Shown here one piece after another: positions 1 through 8,104 of a DNA stretch of 64,000 nt. The DNA is from Enterobacteriaceae bacterium RIT693 (GTDB lineage Bacteria; Pseudomonadota; Gammaproteobacteria; Enterobacterales; Enterobacteriaceae), in contig WJYK01000006.1 of the NCBI GenBank assembly GCA_009668225.1, positions 62,001 to 126,000 of the forward strand, given 5' to 3'. Positions within the stretch are counted from its first letter, which is position 1; the number at the start of each line of letters is the position of its first letter. The notes under the pieces are model-generated. The model ran no database searches, had not been told where the DNA came from, and saw only the letters and a program-made list of their open reading frames with translations. Both the position numbers and the translations under genes were made by a program.

Positions 1-122
1 GTGAATACGAAAACCTGCAGGCCACCTTCGATAACTTCGCGATACAGCATATTCGGGATCAGGATGATATCTATCCGGTGTTCCGGGAACTGTTTCAGAA
101 GCAGACCAGCGATGCACATTAG
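1..122 (+). CDS. 3' end of an unidentified gene (partial)
   Basis: An open frame enters the window at base 3 and ends with TAG at 120-122, giving the last 39 residues of a protein (ending QKQTSDAH). A strong hairpin terminator follows 12 bases later, which supports a real gene end. The fragment is charged and helical-looking ([17 protein letters not shown] is its most distinctive part), but I do not recognise the family. No function is proposed. Confidence 0.6.
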   Translation, partial: EYENLQATFDNFAIQHIRDQDDIYPVFRELFQKQTSDAH

Positions 123-133
123 TCGCTGAAACG

Positions 134-160
134 AAAAAGCCGGTAATTTACCGGCTTTTT
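134..160. terminator. Bidirectional intrinsic terminator
   Basis: A perfect 12-base inverted repeat (134-145 with 149-160) has a 3-base loop, an A-run on the left and a T-run on the right, so it can stop transcription in both directions. It separates the partial gene on the left from bluR, which ends at 169 on the other strand. Confidence 0.9.
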
Positions 161-168
161 ATTCTCAC

Positions 169-897
169 TTAGTGGTGAAGTTCAATGTCATATCCCCACT
201 GTTTCCAGTGAGCAAGCTGCTTTTGCTGCGCTTCCGACAGCGCTTTTCCCGTCCACAAAAAAATATGCTGCCCGGGGAAAAGCTCCGGGCGTAACGTTTC
301 AACCGGCTCGGCAAGCACGTTAACATTCTTGTCTCTGCGGGATAGACGCCACGCCTCCAGCCACAAGGCTGTTCGATCGTCCGTTTGCCAGCCAATAAGC
401 AGGATCTCTTCCCCACTTTGGCTCTGCGCTTCTGTCAGGCATTGAGCGCAGTGGCGGATCAACACGCCATCGAGCAGGCTACGCATCAACGAAGCCGTAG
501 ACTCATCCTGAGCGAGTTTGTTTCTGACGGGTAACAAGAGATTGTCGATAAGCAGATCGGGGCTGTGTTCCCGGCTCAGGGCCACAATTTTCTCGCGCAG
601 CTTCGCAGGGTTTACTTTCCTGAGCAGGAGCATCATTTCTTCCTGCAACGTCACCCACAGCTGCTCTTCCGGCACGTGGCTACGCTCCAGCAGGGCTTTT
701 ACTTTGCCCACGGAAACGCCTTTGCTCATCCAGTACTTAATTTCTTCAATGCGCTGAACGTCTGCATCATCAAACTGCCGATGGCCGCCCTCGCTGCGCT
801 GAGGTTTCAGCAAACCGTAGCGGCGCTGCCAGGCCCGCAGGGTGACCGGGTTGATGCCACATCGCTCTGCTACATCACCGATAGTGTAATAGGCCAT
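169..897 (-). CDS. bluR: BluR, MerR-type repressor of the blue-light/cold regulon
   Basis: A 242-residue MerR-family regulator, close to the length of E. coli BluR (YcgE). The N-terminal winged helix-turn-helix (residues 1-70, starting MAYYTIGDVAERCGINPVT) is followed by a helical B12-binding-like region without an obvious cobalamin-binding DxHxxG motif, as in BluR. In E. coli, BluR represses the ycgZ-ymgA-ariR operon and is released when light-activated BluF binds it. All these partners lie next to it here, so the assignment rests on both sequence and context. It is transcribed in the same direction as bluF, with a 129-base gap that holds paired GTACAA sites. Confidence 0.95.
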   Translation of the reverse strand: MAYYTIGDVAERCGINPVTLRAWQRRYGLLKPQRSEGGHRQFDDADVQRIEEIKYWMSKGVSVGKVKALLERSHVPEEQLWVTLQEEMMLLLRKVNPAKLREKIVALSREHSPDLLIDNLLLPVRNKLAQDESTASLMRSLLDGVLIRHCAQCLTEAQSQSGEEILLIGWQTDDRTALWLEAWRLSRRDKNVNVLAEPVETLRPELFPGQHIFLWTGKALSEAQQKQLAHWKQWGYDIELHH

Positions 898-957
898 AGT
901 GTCCCTCCCCGTACACAGATCTCACGCTTCCATTAAAACACTAGTCAATTTGTTCAA

Positions 958-988
958 TGTGTACAATTTTTTTCCGGGTTGTACAAGT
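958..988. promoter_or_regulatory. Possible MerR-type (BluR/MlrA-like) operator upstream of bluR
   Basis: Two GTACAA hexamers at 961-966 and 981-986 lie in direct orientation exactly 20 bases apart, just upstream of bluR. MerR-like regulators of the MlrA/BluR branch recognise GTACA-containing sites, so autoregulation is plausible. This is pattern-based only. The same core recurs in the bluF-ycgZ gap (around 2348 and 2456). Confidence 0.45.
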
Positions 989-1026
989 GAAACCTAAAAG
1001 CTTTTAGGGAGCCACCAGAACAGAAA

Positions 1027-2217
1027 TCACAGTTCGGCCTTACGTTCTGGCCAGGCAATCCTAAAAGCGCCTCCCCCGCAGGGTTTGGCGAACAGGTTGC
1101 CCTGGAAGTGCGAGATACCCGCCGCCTCCAGCCACATCCACTCTTCCGGTTGTTCAATACCGGTGGCAGAGACCGCAATTTCAAGCGAGGCGCAGCACCT
1201 GATGATCGCCAGAATAATGGCCTGCCGTGGCCCACTTTTATGGATGTCCCGAATCAGCTCCCGATTAATCTTGAGTCTCTCAGGCTGAAACTGCGCCAGC
1301 AGCTGCAGGCCCGCAAACCCTGCGCCAAAATCGTCAATCGCCAGCTTAATACCTGCCGATTTAAGGTGCCTGATGGCGTCGGTAAACGCCTCCATATGAG
1401 GAATGATCTCGCTTTCGGTGAATTCAATCACCACCTGCTCGGGGACAAGTCTGTTTGTTTCTATATCCGCCAGCAGTTGTTCTACGGTGCCAGGAATCAT
1501 CACCAGCGTCATTGGCAGCAGATTGACGCATAGCGTTTGCCGGCCAAGGTTAGCGGCCTGAGCTGCGGCAAAAGCCGCCTTCGCGTTCAGCAGATCGCGT
1601 TGGTAAACATCGCCATCCAGCGCTTCAGCTGAAACAGGATCCGCGGCTAACGCCTCGATAGCCGCGACAGAACGGGCCATCGGGTCAACAATAGGCTGAA
1701 AGGTTATGTGTTCACGGGGGACATGCTTGCCGGATGCCGGATGAGCTGGCGCATCGATGATAAATTCCCATGAGTCACGCGGAGGGATCTCAAAATAGTT
1801 TTCTTTTTCCGTCGACTCGATAAAAGTACGGAAAAAACTTAAAGCGCGGTCATCGTAATCAAGCTGATAGCGGCTGGTGCCCTTCTCCAGCACAACCTGC
1901 AATACATCGTTTTTATCGTGCTCTCTTAAATCAAAAAGCTCCATTCCCACCCGCCCGAAGCGGCGGGCCGGCGCGTAATCGTAAAGCAGCTCAACAATGT
2001 TGTAATGGCGGTCGTCTTTACAGATAGCGTCATAAATCTTCTGCACGCCAGCTTCCGGGCCCTCCAGCAATTGGAAAAAATGCGTGCCGTTGAAAAGCAG
2101 TATTCCCGTCACATCTGCGTCAATATTTTTCGCGTTTGCCGCGGTAACCATCTCCAGCAAATCCTCAAAAGGGGTGCCGGTATGAATGTGGCTGCGATAG
2201 ATGACAGTGGTGAGCAT
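1027..2217 (-). CDS. bluF: BluF, blue-light receptor (BLUF domain + degenerate EAL domain)
   Basis: A 396-residue protein. The start chosen is the ATG at 2217 (MLTTVIYRSHI), which matches the E. coli BluF N-terminus; the longer upstream reading has no family support. The BLUF domain (about 1-95) has the flavin-contacting Tyr7, Asn31 and Gln49 (FFQLLEG). The C-terminal EAL-like domain (about 150-396) shows EAL, ExTE and DDFG motifs. However, the Asp after KI is Asn (LKINREL) and the AEGVE-type glutamate is replaced (SATGIE), so c-di-GMP hydrolysis is unlikely. By analogy, it antagonises BluR in blue light rather than acting as an enzyme. It lies divergent to ycgZ, the target operon. Confidence 0.95.
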   Translation of the reverse strand: MLTTVIYRSHIHTGTPFEDLLEMVTAANAKNIDADVTGILLFNGTHFFQLLEGPEAGVQKIYDAICKDDRHYNIVELLYDYAPARRFGRVGMELFDLREHDKNDVLQVVLEKGTSRYQLDYDDRALSFFRTFIESTEKENYFEIPPRDSWEFIIDAPAHPASGKHVPREHITFQPIVDPMARSVAAIEALAADPVSAEALDGDVYQRDLLNAKAAFAAAQAANLGRQTLCVNLLPMTLVMIPGTVEQLLADIETNRLVPEQVVIEFTESEIIPHMEAFTDAIRHLKSAGIKLAIDDFGAGFAGLQLLAQFQPERLKINRELIRDIHKSGPRQAIILAIIRCCASLEIAVSATGIEQPEEWMWLEAAGISHFQGNLFAKPCGGGAFRIAWPERKAEL

Positions 2218-2524
2218 GGTCGTTCCCTGCGGAAAGTAGAGCTCATAACTTAACAGATCCCTGCCCTGGCGTCGCCAGAAACTCAACAAAACCTAAACAA
2301 CTGAACAACATCCAACGTTTTCGACGTCGTTTCATCGCAAGGCAAATGTACAACTTGGCGCATCATTAAGTTAAAAAGAAATACATATAACTTATTGATA
2401 AGTAATAATTAGCACTTTTAATCAAAAAATAGCAAGCGAAGTAATACACCTTTATGTACAGTTTTTATAGCAATTGCATAACTTAGTTAACATCTTGCAA
2501 AGTGTGAACTTACAGGAGCGACTT
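2218..2524. promoter_or_regulatory. bluF/ycgZ divergent control region
   Basis: This 307-base AT-rich gap separates bluF from the divergent ycgZ-ymgA-ariR operon. It carries GTACA cores at about 2348-2353 and 2456-2460, the type of site bound by BluR-like MerR proteins. The E. coli equivalent is the BluR target. No ORF is credible inside it. A Shine-Dalgarno sequence (CAGGAG) at 2513-2518 serves ycgZ. Confidence 0.5.
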
Positions 2525-2773
2525 ATGCGACAGAACACTTTTACATCCGGCCAGAACACCGCAGAAAACGATATTGCCCGCTACTTCAGCGGCGCCGCAC
2601 CGCTCTCCCAGCAGGAAACTATGGGGCAAATCGTGCTCGAAATTCTTAGCGATGGCCGCAACCTGAACCGAAAGGCGATCTGTACAAAATTGCTCTCTCG
2701 CCTGGACCGGGTTTCCGAGCCAGAAGAGGAAAAGCATTATCAGGCGCTACTGGGCATGCTTTTCACCCGCTAA
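2525..2773 (+). CDS. ycgZ: YcgZ, small connector protein of the BluR regulon
   Basis: An 82-residue protein matching E. coli YcgZ (78 residues), including the block QQETMGQIVLEILSDGRNLN and a C-terminal KHYQALLGMLF. The start is set by CAGGAG 7 bases upstream of the ATG at 2525; the longer upstream reading has no such signal. In E. coli this family acts through the Rcs phosphorelay to raise colanic acid and lower curli. It is the first gene of the three-gene operon with ymgA and ariR. Confidence 0.9.
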   Translation: MRQNTFTSGQNTAENDIARYFSGAAPLSQQETMGQIVLEILSDGRNLNRKAICTKLLSRLDRVSEPEEEKHYQALLGMLFTR

Positions 2774-2938
2774 GGTGATAGCCAAATCGGAGTGCCAGAA
2801 GATTAATGGCCTGCACGCCCTCTCGGGAGTGAAGCCACAGAGTTGTAAATGCTGAATCCTTCCTCATTCTCAGGCTCCGGCTAATGACTTCATGCCAGCA
2901 TTTATTCAAACACTGGCGGGGAAATCAGGAGTAACGAC

Positions 2939-3217
2939 ATGCAGAGAAGCGACGATGAACAATTAACGGATGAGATTATCGGTGAAGCAGCGTTATCGCT
3001 GCTCAACGGCAACAGCGCGATAAACACCCGCGCCCTGGTGGCCAGATTAGAAGCGATGCTCATGACAGAACAGGATCCACGGCGGCGTCGAGTGCTGCAG
3101 AAAATTATCGGTGAAATCGAGGGCAATATTTCCCAGGCCTCAGCGGGAAAGACAGAAAAAGAAGCGCGTTTAAAAGCGGTAGAGATTAACCAGCGTAACG
3201 CAAAAAACGTCCACTAG
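2939..3217 (+). CDS. ymgA: YmgA-like small regulatory protein
   Basis: A 92-residue protein in the position of E. coli ymgA, sharing its N-terminal MxxSDxE pattern and the helical YmgB/AriR fold signature (alternating hydrophobics in GEAALSLLNG and TRALVARLEAML). The RBS CAGGAG lies 10 bases upstream of the ATG. Identity to E. coli YmgA is modest, so the name rests partly on synteny. The C-terminal third is basic and polar, probably disordered. A 165-base gap from ycgZ carries no other gene. Confidence 0.75.
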   Translation: MQRSDDEQLTDEIIGEAALSLLNGNSAINTRALVARLEAMLMTEQDPRRRRVLQKIIGEIEGNISQASAGKTEKEARLKAVEINQRNAKNVH

Positions 3218-3253
3218 CGGCCCATGGCCAATAACTGAAAACGGTGAGTGACT

Positions 3254-3535
3254 ATGACGACACAGCTAATTTCCAATCCCTCTGCAATGCACACCGGACT
3301 TGCTGACAAAGCATTATCCGATTACATCAGAAGCACCGGAGACAGGCATGCCGAAGAAAACGCAGCCATTTCTCAGGCAATCACGGCCATTCTGTCTGCT
3401 AATAAGTCCGTCTCCAACAAAGCCATTATTATCTGGCTGGTTGACGCCCTGGAGACCACCGACGATGTGGTAATGTGTGATGTCTACCGCAACGCGCTGG
3501 AAATTGTTGTCGGCCACACCATGGACGATATTTAA
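3254..3535 (+). CDS. ariR: AriR (YmgB), acid-resistance/biofilm regulator
   Basis: A 93-residue protein aligned along its length with E. coli AriR: LADKALSDYIRSTGD, then an ISQAITAIL helix, then LETTDDVVMCDVYRNALEIV and the C-terminal DDI. The ATG at 3254 is preferred over an in-frame GTG at 3248 because GGTGAG lies just upstream of the ATG. The E. coli protein is a small dimeric helical protein affecting biofilm and acid survival via RcsB. It is the last gene of the operon: ymgC is absent and a terminator follows. Confidence 0.9.
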   Translation: MTTQLISNPSAMHTGLADKALSDYIRSTGDRHAEENAAISQAITAILSANKSVSNKAIIIWLVDALETTDDVVMCDVYRNALEIVVGHTMDDI

Positions 3536-3554
3536 AAAGCGTACAACGCATAAG

Positions 3555-3578
3555 AGGCCGGCATTGACCGGCCTTTAT
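3555..3578. terminator. Terminator after ariR
   Basis: A perfect 7-base stem AGGCCGG/CCGGCCT (3555-3561 with 3568-3574) with a 6-base loop, followed by TTATTG. It ends the ycgZ-ymgA-ariR transcript and sits just beyond the end of the convergent acetyltransferase gene. Confidence 0.85.
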
Positions 3579-3588
3579 TGTTGTTAAC

Positions 3589-4014
3589 CTAAAGCGCCTT
3601 CTTCATAAAATACCTACTGGTGCCTTCGGGCAAACAGTCGATTTTGCCAAATTCTTCCCAGCCGTGCTTGCGGTAAAAATCGGGAGCCTGAAAACTGATG
3701 GTATATAAAAAGGCCGCCACACAGCCACGCTTACGCCCTTCTTCTTCAAACGCCCTCAGGATCTCGCTTCCCAGCCCGTGGGCTCTTAGCGCCGGCGGCA
3801 GGTAAAACAGATCGATAAACAGCACGCCCAATGAAGAACGTCCCAGCATCCCGCCCACAACGTTTCCGCTTTTGGGATCGCGGACGACGACCGCCAGCGG
3901 CATGCGATCGTTAAGCCCGCTCACGGCGGCGTTAAACTCGCTAAGCCCCGCTTCGATAGGCAGCGAATGTTCCTCGCTGATGTAATCAGAAATTTCTAGC
4001 TTGAAACCCGACAT
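3589..4014 (-). CDS. GNAT-family N-acetyltransferase
   Basis: 141 residues. The acetyl-CoA pyrophosphate-binding signature RxxGxG appears as RAHGLG (about residues 80-85), preceded by the beta-strand VLFIDLFYLPPALR and followed by the FYRKHGWEEFG strand-helix typical of GNAT C-termini. The ATG at 4014 is chosen because GGAGAAGG precedes it; the 4-codon extension would need a GTG without a spaced RBS. Substrate unknown. It is a single gene, convergent with ariR. Confidence 0.8.
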   Translation of the reverse strand: MSGFKLEISDYISEEHSLPIEAGLSEFNAAVSGLNDRMPLAVVVRDPKSGNVVGGMLGRSSLGVLFIDLFYLPPALRAHGLGSEILRAFEEEGRKRGCVAAFLYTISFQAPDFYRKHGWEEFGKIDCLPEGTSRYFMKKAL

Positions 4015-4118
4015 CGCCTTCTCCACTGATTCTCCCCCTTACCACCCTACCCGTTTTTGCGTTGCGCCTGGCCAATAACACTGTATATATTTACAGACCA
4101 CAAAAGCAAGAGTCGAAA

Positions 4119-4559
4119 ATGATGAGAAGAGAACGCTATCAGCTTTCCGTCGCGGTCTTTGTTGTGCTGCGCCGTGACGATGAAATTTGTCTTATCCGCA
4201 GGGCCAACACCGGCTGGATGGACGGCTTCTACAGCCTGCCTGCGGGCGGACTTGAGAACGGTGAAACGCTGCTCAGCGCCGCGGCCAGAGAGGCAAATGA
4301 AGAAACGGGCGTCACTATCAAGGCAGAACAGCTAAAGCTCGGTCATTCAATGCACGTTAAAACCGAAGATCGCTCCTGGATGGGCCACTTCTTTCTCTGT
4401 TCAGACTGGCTGGGGCAGCCTTACGTCGCCGAACCAGATAAGCATTCTGAGCTGCTATGGGTAAATATCAGGCAGCTGCCGGAAAACACCGTACCCTATG
4501 TTAAGCAGGCCATCAGCGCTATTATCAACGGCGAAATCTATTCCGAATACGGCTGGTGA
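4119..4559 (+). CDS. Nudix hydrolase
   Basis: 146 residues with a complete Nudix box (G-x5-E-x7-REANEETG-V at about residues 47-69), which binds the metal and diphosphate of nucleotide-type substrates. The fold continues with a typical LLWVNIRQLP strand. The start at tandem ATGs 4119/4122 is uncertain because the RBS is weak; an in-frame TTG at 4062 exists but lacks support. Not NudJ, which is elsewhere in the window. Substrate cannot be inferred. It is convergent with the phosphotransferase gene, 2 bases away. Confidence 0.8.
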   Translation: MMRRERYQLSVAVFVVLRRDDEICLIRRANTGWMDGFYSLPAGGLENGETLLSAAAREANEETGVTIKAEQLKLGHSMHVKTEDRSWMGHFFLCSDWLGQPYVAEPDKHSELLWVNIRQLPENTVPYVKQAISAIINGEIYSEYGW

Positions 4560-4561
4560 CG

Positions 4562-5365
4562 CTATCCCTGTGGATGTGCCCACAGATGCTGCGCCATCGG
4601 TAACCAGCCAGGTAATGTTGCTCTATACCAGCTGAGATATTTGGGTAATAGCTGCGGATGACGATGGTGCAAAATACTCAGCACCTCCGTAATCAACCAG
4701 GCTTTTGCCACAACGACATGCCGTACCAGAACAGGTACTGACCACTGAGGTGCGGCTTGTCGATAGCGCTCCACCATCTGGTTGATGCTGGCGGGATCGC
4801 CCATGCCTTTAATCAAAGGTGCAAGGTCTATTGCCGGGCTGCCGTAGCCAAAACGTTCCCAGTCAAACAAGACCAAATCCCCCTTTGCACGACGCCCCCA
4901 GTTCCCCGCATTCGTATCACCCGACACACGTTGCTGCGGCTCAAACAGCTCATCGCTGCACGTCCGGAAGCTCAGCAATACGGCCTCCTGGTCTGTTGGC
5001 AGTTGGAGCATGCTCAGCGCCAGGTCGGTTTGCTCGTCACTCCAGGAATGCTGCCTGAATGCCCCTGAAGGTTTCGGCGGGCTGTGATGAATTATCGCCA
5101 GCTTTTCACAAAGTTCGGTTGCTGCAAGCAGTGCCTCCAGCGTTAAGTACTGCGGAATGAACTCAATAACGAGCCTTCGCTCCTGTTGACTGAGGAAATA
5201 AACGTCAGGGATACCCAGCCCTTGTGCCCTCAGTACCGGAGCATGATGCTGGTAAAAATCGAGCTCAACAACAGAGGCATTTTGCTTTTCAATGGCGGGT
5301 TCTTGCTGAAAAAAACATTCGCGCACGGTAGCGCTTCCCATCTGCGTCAGTAAGTTACTCGCCAT
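4562..5365 (-). CDS. Aminoglycoside-phosphotransferase-family kinase-like protein
   Basis: 267 residues from ATG 5365 (AGAG upstream). The C-terminal lobe has the APH signatures: SGDTNAGNW, corresponding to the catalytic HGDxxxxN loop with the first His replaced by Ser, and LFDWERFGYGSPAIDLA, corresponding to the metal-binding DWE loop. The catalytic Asp and Asn are present. The family includes choline, homoserine and aminoglycoside kinases; the substrate here is unknown and antibiotic resistance should not be assumed. The N-terminal lobe (residues 1-90) is weakly conserved. It is divergent from yeaK. Confidence 0.75.
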   Translation of the reverse strand: MASNLLTQMGSATVRECFFQQEPAIEKQNASVVELDFYQHHAPVLRAQGLGIPDVYFLSQQERRLVIEFIPQYLTLEALLAATELCEKLAIIHHSPPKPSGAFRQHSWSDEQTDLALSMLQLPTDQEAVLLSFRTCSDELFEPQQRVSGDTNAGNWGRRAKGDLVLFDWERFGYGSPAIDLAPLIKGMGDPASINQMVERYRQAAPQWSVPVLVRHVVVAKAWLITEVLSILHHRHPQLLPKYLSWYRATLPGWLPMAQHLWAHPQG

Positions 5366-5459
5366 TTTATTCTCTGATTTTTTGCATGTCAGATAACTAT
5401 TATCGCGATACGATAAAAATTCAAAACGGACACTTAGAAAAGCGACAAGAGGTAGTGCC

Positions 5460-5963
5460 ATGACACCGCAGGCAAAAGGCGAAGACATCCATCAACAACT
5501 CATCGATTTACTGGAACAGCGGCAGGCTCGCTACCGCGTGGTAAACCACGTCGCGGCGGGGAAATGTGAAGAGGTCTCGGCGATTCGCGGCACCGAACTT
5601 GGCCAGGGCGCAAAAGCGCTGGTCTGCAAGGTCAAAGGGAACGGCGTCAAGCTGCACGTGCTGGCCATTCTCGCGGCGGATAAACAAGCGGATCTGAGCC
5701 AACTGGCGCAGCAGCTTGGCGGCCTGAAAGCGTCGCTGGCAAGCCCGGCGGAAGTGGATGAATTAACGCGATGTGTGTTTGGCGCTATTCCGCCGTTCAG
5801 CTTTCACGCGCAGCTGCGGCTGGTGGCCGACCCGTCTATTTTCGAGCGTTTTTCGGAAATTGCCTTCAATGCGGGCTTGCTGGAAAAGTCAGTGGTGATG
5901 GATACACAGGATTACTTGCGTATTGCGCGCCCGGAGCTGGTTGATTTTCACCGCCCGGAATAA
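5460..5963 (+). CDS. yeaK: YeaK, mischarged aminoacyl-tRNA deacylase
   Basis: 167 residues, the same length as E. coli YeaK and near-identical through AIRGTELGQGAKALVCKVKG, ASPAEVDELT and CVFGAIPPFSFH. The YbaK/ProX-type editing domain hydrolyses mischarged tRNAs (E. coli YeaK acts on Ser-tRNA(Thr) and related species). Lys34-type and Ala-loop residues of the family are retained. It is followed without a gap by yoaI on the opposite strand, as in E. coli. Confidence 0.93.
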   Translation: MTPQAKGEDIHQQLIDLLEQRQARYRVVNHVAAGKCEEVSAIRGTELGQGAKALVCKVKGNGVKLHVLAILAADKQADLSQLAQQLGGLKASLASPAEVDELTRCVFGAIPPFSFHAQLRLVADPSIFERFSEIAFNAGLLEKSVVMDTQDYLRIARPELVDFHRPE

Positions 5964-6068
5964 CTACCAGCGGCGTTCGAGGTAAAGGACCGACAGCACC
6001 AGCACCGAAGCTATTCCGAGGAACACTGCGGTGATGCACATCGTATCGAATAAAGCCGGGTCGCTCAT
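5964..6068 (-). CDS. yoaI: YoaI, 34-residue single-pass membrane protein
   Basis: A 34-codon ORF from ATG 6068 to TAG 5964. AGGAG lies 6 bases upstream of the ATG. The peptide has a short acidic N-terminus, one hydrophobic helix (residues 11-29, CITAVFLGIASVLVLSVLY) and a LERRW tail. E. coli has a 34-residue YoaI with the same plan at the same place, between yeaK and yeaL. Its stop codon abuts the yeaK stop. The molecular role of YoaI is not settled; it lies among stress/Mg-responsive small membrane proteins. Confidence 0.88.
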   Translation of the reverse strand: MSDPALFDTMCITAVFLGIASVLVLSVLYLERRW

Positions 6069-6215
6069 CCTTTTCTCCTGTAAGCCGTTTCCTGCTGTCA
6101 CATCGCTTAATTATTGACCACAAAAATGACAGAATGATGAACGGCCACAGAATCGCTGTCGGCCATTCACCACAACAATAAAAGTTAAAAACCTCTTATT
6201 TGGCAAGGATATATC

Positions 6216-6665
6216 ATGATTTTTGACCCTACGCTATTAATCCTTCTGGCCCTCGCTGGATTAGGTTTTGCCAGTCACAATACGACCGTTGCCGTTTCAA
6301 TTCTGGTGCTGATTATTGTGCGCGTGACTCCACTTAGCACCTTCTTTCCGTGGATTGAGAAACAGGGTCTGACGGTGGGGATCATTATTCTGACTATCGG
6401 CGTAATGGCCCCCATTGCCAGCGGCACCCTAGCCGCCAGCAATCTCATCCACTCTTTCACCCACTGGAAATCACTGGTCGCGATCGTCGTCGGAATTGCC
6501 GTATCGTGGCTTGGTGGGCGGGGCGTAACGCTGATGGGCAGCCAGCCCGGCCTGGTGGGCGGCCTGCTTGTCGGCACCGTCATTGGCGTCGCTCTGTTCC
6601 GCGGCGTGCCCGTTGGGCCGCTGATCGCGGCCGGTCTGGTGTCCCTTATTGTGGGTAAACACTAG
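6216..6665 (+). CDS. yeaL: YeaL, DUF441 inner-membrane protein
   Basis: 149 residues, almost identical to E. coli YeaL (148): four hydrophobic segments, the signature [20 protein letters not shown] and a conserved GGRGVTLMG loop. Function unknown; the family is a small integral membrane protein. An RBS AAGGA precedes the ATG. The last 20 bases overlap the 3' end of the convergent ABC permease gene. Confidence 0.93.
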   Translation: MIFDPTLLILLALAGLGFASHNTTVAVSILVLIIVRVTPLSTFFPWIEKQGLTVGIIILTIGVMAPIASGTLAASNLIHSFTHWKSLVAIVVGIAVSWLGGRGVTLMGSQPGLVGGLLVGTVIGVALFRGVPVGPLIAAGLVSLIVGKH

Positions 6666-7341
6666 CGCCCTGACGCTGCCAGCGGTAAATACGCCAGGCC
6701 AGCGCGCTACATAACAGGTAATACACAACGCCGGTAAAGATAAAAATGGCCGCCGGGTAAATCTGTACCCGGCTATTCACCTGCCCGGCAACGGTCGTCA
6801 GCTCCGGTACGTTGACGATAAACGCCAGCGACGTGTCTTTGATAAGCGCAATTAATAGCCCGGCAAACGACGGCAAGGCATTACGCAACGCCTGCGGGAG
6901 CAAGACTAACCTCAGCGTTTGCCACGGCGAAAAGCCCCCCGCAACGGCGGCTTCGTTTTGCCCCTTCGCCAGCGAGTTCAGCGCCGCCAAGGTGGTATAC
7001 ATCACCGCTGCAGAGGTAAACCAGGCCAGCGCCAGCGTCACGGTTAACGGCCCCGGCAGGTCGCGCCCGGTAATGGCGGGCAGCAGAAAATAGAGCCAGA
7101 AGATGACGAAGATCAGCGGGATACCGCGGATCAGGTCGGCCCAGATGAAAAGCGCACGCCGCACAATACCGCCATAGCGCCAAGCCACGCACGCCAGCCC
7201 CAGCCCGATGACAAGCGCCAGCGCGCCGGCCCCGACGGCCATCATCAAGGTTAACAGCACGCCCCCCGGCTCGCCCTGGGCCATTCTCCCCCACAGCAAA
7301 TAGTCGAGGTTATCCGTAATCACCGTAACGTTAGCTATCAT
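6646..7341 (-). CDS. Polar amino-acid ABC transporter permease (second permease)
   Basis: 231 residues of the HisM/GltK type with about five transmembrane helices. The EAA loop, which docks on the ATPase, reads [20 protein letters not shown] (about 128-147). It overlaps the upstream permease by 11 bases, so translation is likely coupled. It pairs with that permease to form the membrane channel of the importer encoded on this strand from 9784 to 6646. The closest functional class is glutamate/aspartate or glutamine uptake, but the substrate is not proven. Confidence 0.88.
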   Translation of the reverse strand: MIANVTVITDNLDYLLWGRMAQGEPGGVLLTLMMAVGAGALALVIGLGLACVAWRYGGIVRRALFIWADLIRGIPLIFVIFWLYFLLPAITGRDLPGPLTVTLALAWFTSAAVMYTTLAALNSLAKGQNEAAVAGGFSPWQTLRLVLLPQALRNALPSFAGLLIALIKDTSLAFIVNVPELTTVAGQVNSRVQIYPAAIFIFTGVVYYLLCSALAWRIYRWQRQGASVYPQ

Positions 7342-8104
7342 GCTGCGCCTCCTGCCTCATCGCCGCAGGTTTTCGCTGCCCACGCCGCCCCGGTGCAAAA
7401 AGCGTAAACAGCCCGCTCATCGCCAGACCCAGCAGCAGATAAAGCACCGTACCGACGGCAAAAGCCGCCAGCGCATGCGCGTTATAGCTCTCAATCCGGC
7501 GAACCTGACTGGTGAGTTCGGCAAAACCAATACCCGTTGCCAGCGAGGAGAGCTTCATTAGATTGAGATACTGCCCGACCACCGGCTGCCAGGCGTTAAC
7601 CACCCCCTGCGGCAATAACACGCTGCGGAAAAGCTGCCAGTTGGAAAAGCCCTGAGATAGTGCGGCTTCGGTTTGCCCCTTCGGCACCGCCTGGAGTCCG
7701 CTGCGGATCTCTTCCACCAAAAAAGCCGAGGTGAACAGGCCAAGCCCCCACGCCGCGCAGAGGAATTCCGGCGTCAACCACCAGACGCCGCCGGGCAGCT
7801 GAGACCAGCTGCGATCATCGTTAATAAACCCGCGCCAGCTCTGCGGCAGCGTGTTCCAGGCGGCGAAATACCAGAACAGCAGCTGCACCAGCAAAGGCGT
7901 GTTACGGAAAACTGAAACCCAGCTCGCCGCAATAACGCGCCCCGCACGGCCACCCGCGAGCCGTAGCCCCAACAGCAGAACGGTAAACAGCGTCGCGATA
8001 ATTATCCCGGCAAGCGTCACCCACGCGGTGGTTAACAAGCCAGATATCAACCAGGCGCGCGGTGCCCCGGTCAGGACGCCAGCCCAGTCAAAATAGCTGT
8101 TCAT
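7331..8104 (-). CDS. Polar amino-acid ABC transporter permease (first permease)
   Basis: 257 residues of the GltJ-type permease family: an N-terminal helix, the FRNTPLLVQLLFWYFA signature typical of glutamate/aspartate permeases (about 66-81), a periplasmic loop, and the EAA loop TEAALSQGFSNWQLFRSVLL. The ATG overlaps the end of the ATPase gene by 4 bases. The RNTPL motif and the two-permease layout match GltIJKL-type systems. Confidence 0.88.
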   Translation of the reverse strand: MNSYFDWAGVLTGAPRAWLISGLLTTAWVTLAGIIIATLFTVLLLGLRLAGGRAGRVIAASWVSVFRNTPLLVQLLFWYFAAWNTLPQSWRGFINDDRSWSQLPGGVWWLTPEFLCAAWGLGLFTSAFLVEEIRSGLQAVPKGQTEAALSQGFSNWQLFRSVLLPQGVVNAWQPVVGQYLNLMKLSSLATGIGFAELTSQVRRIESYNAHALAAFAVGTVLYLLLGLAMSGLFTLFAPGRRGQRKPAAMRQEAQHDS

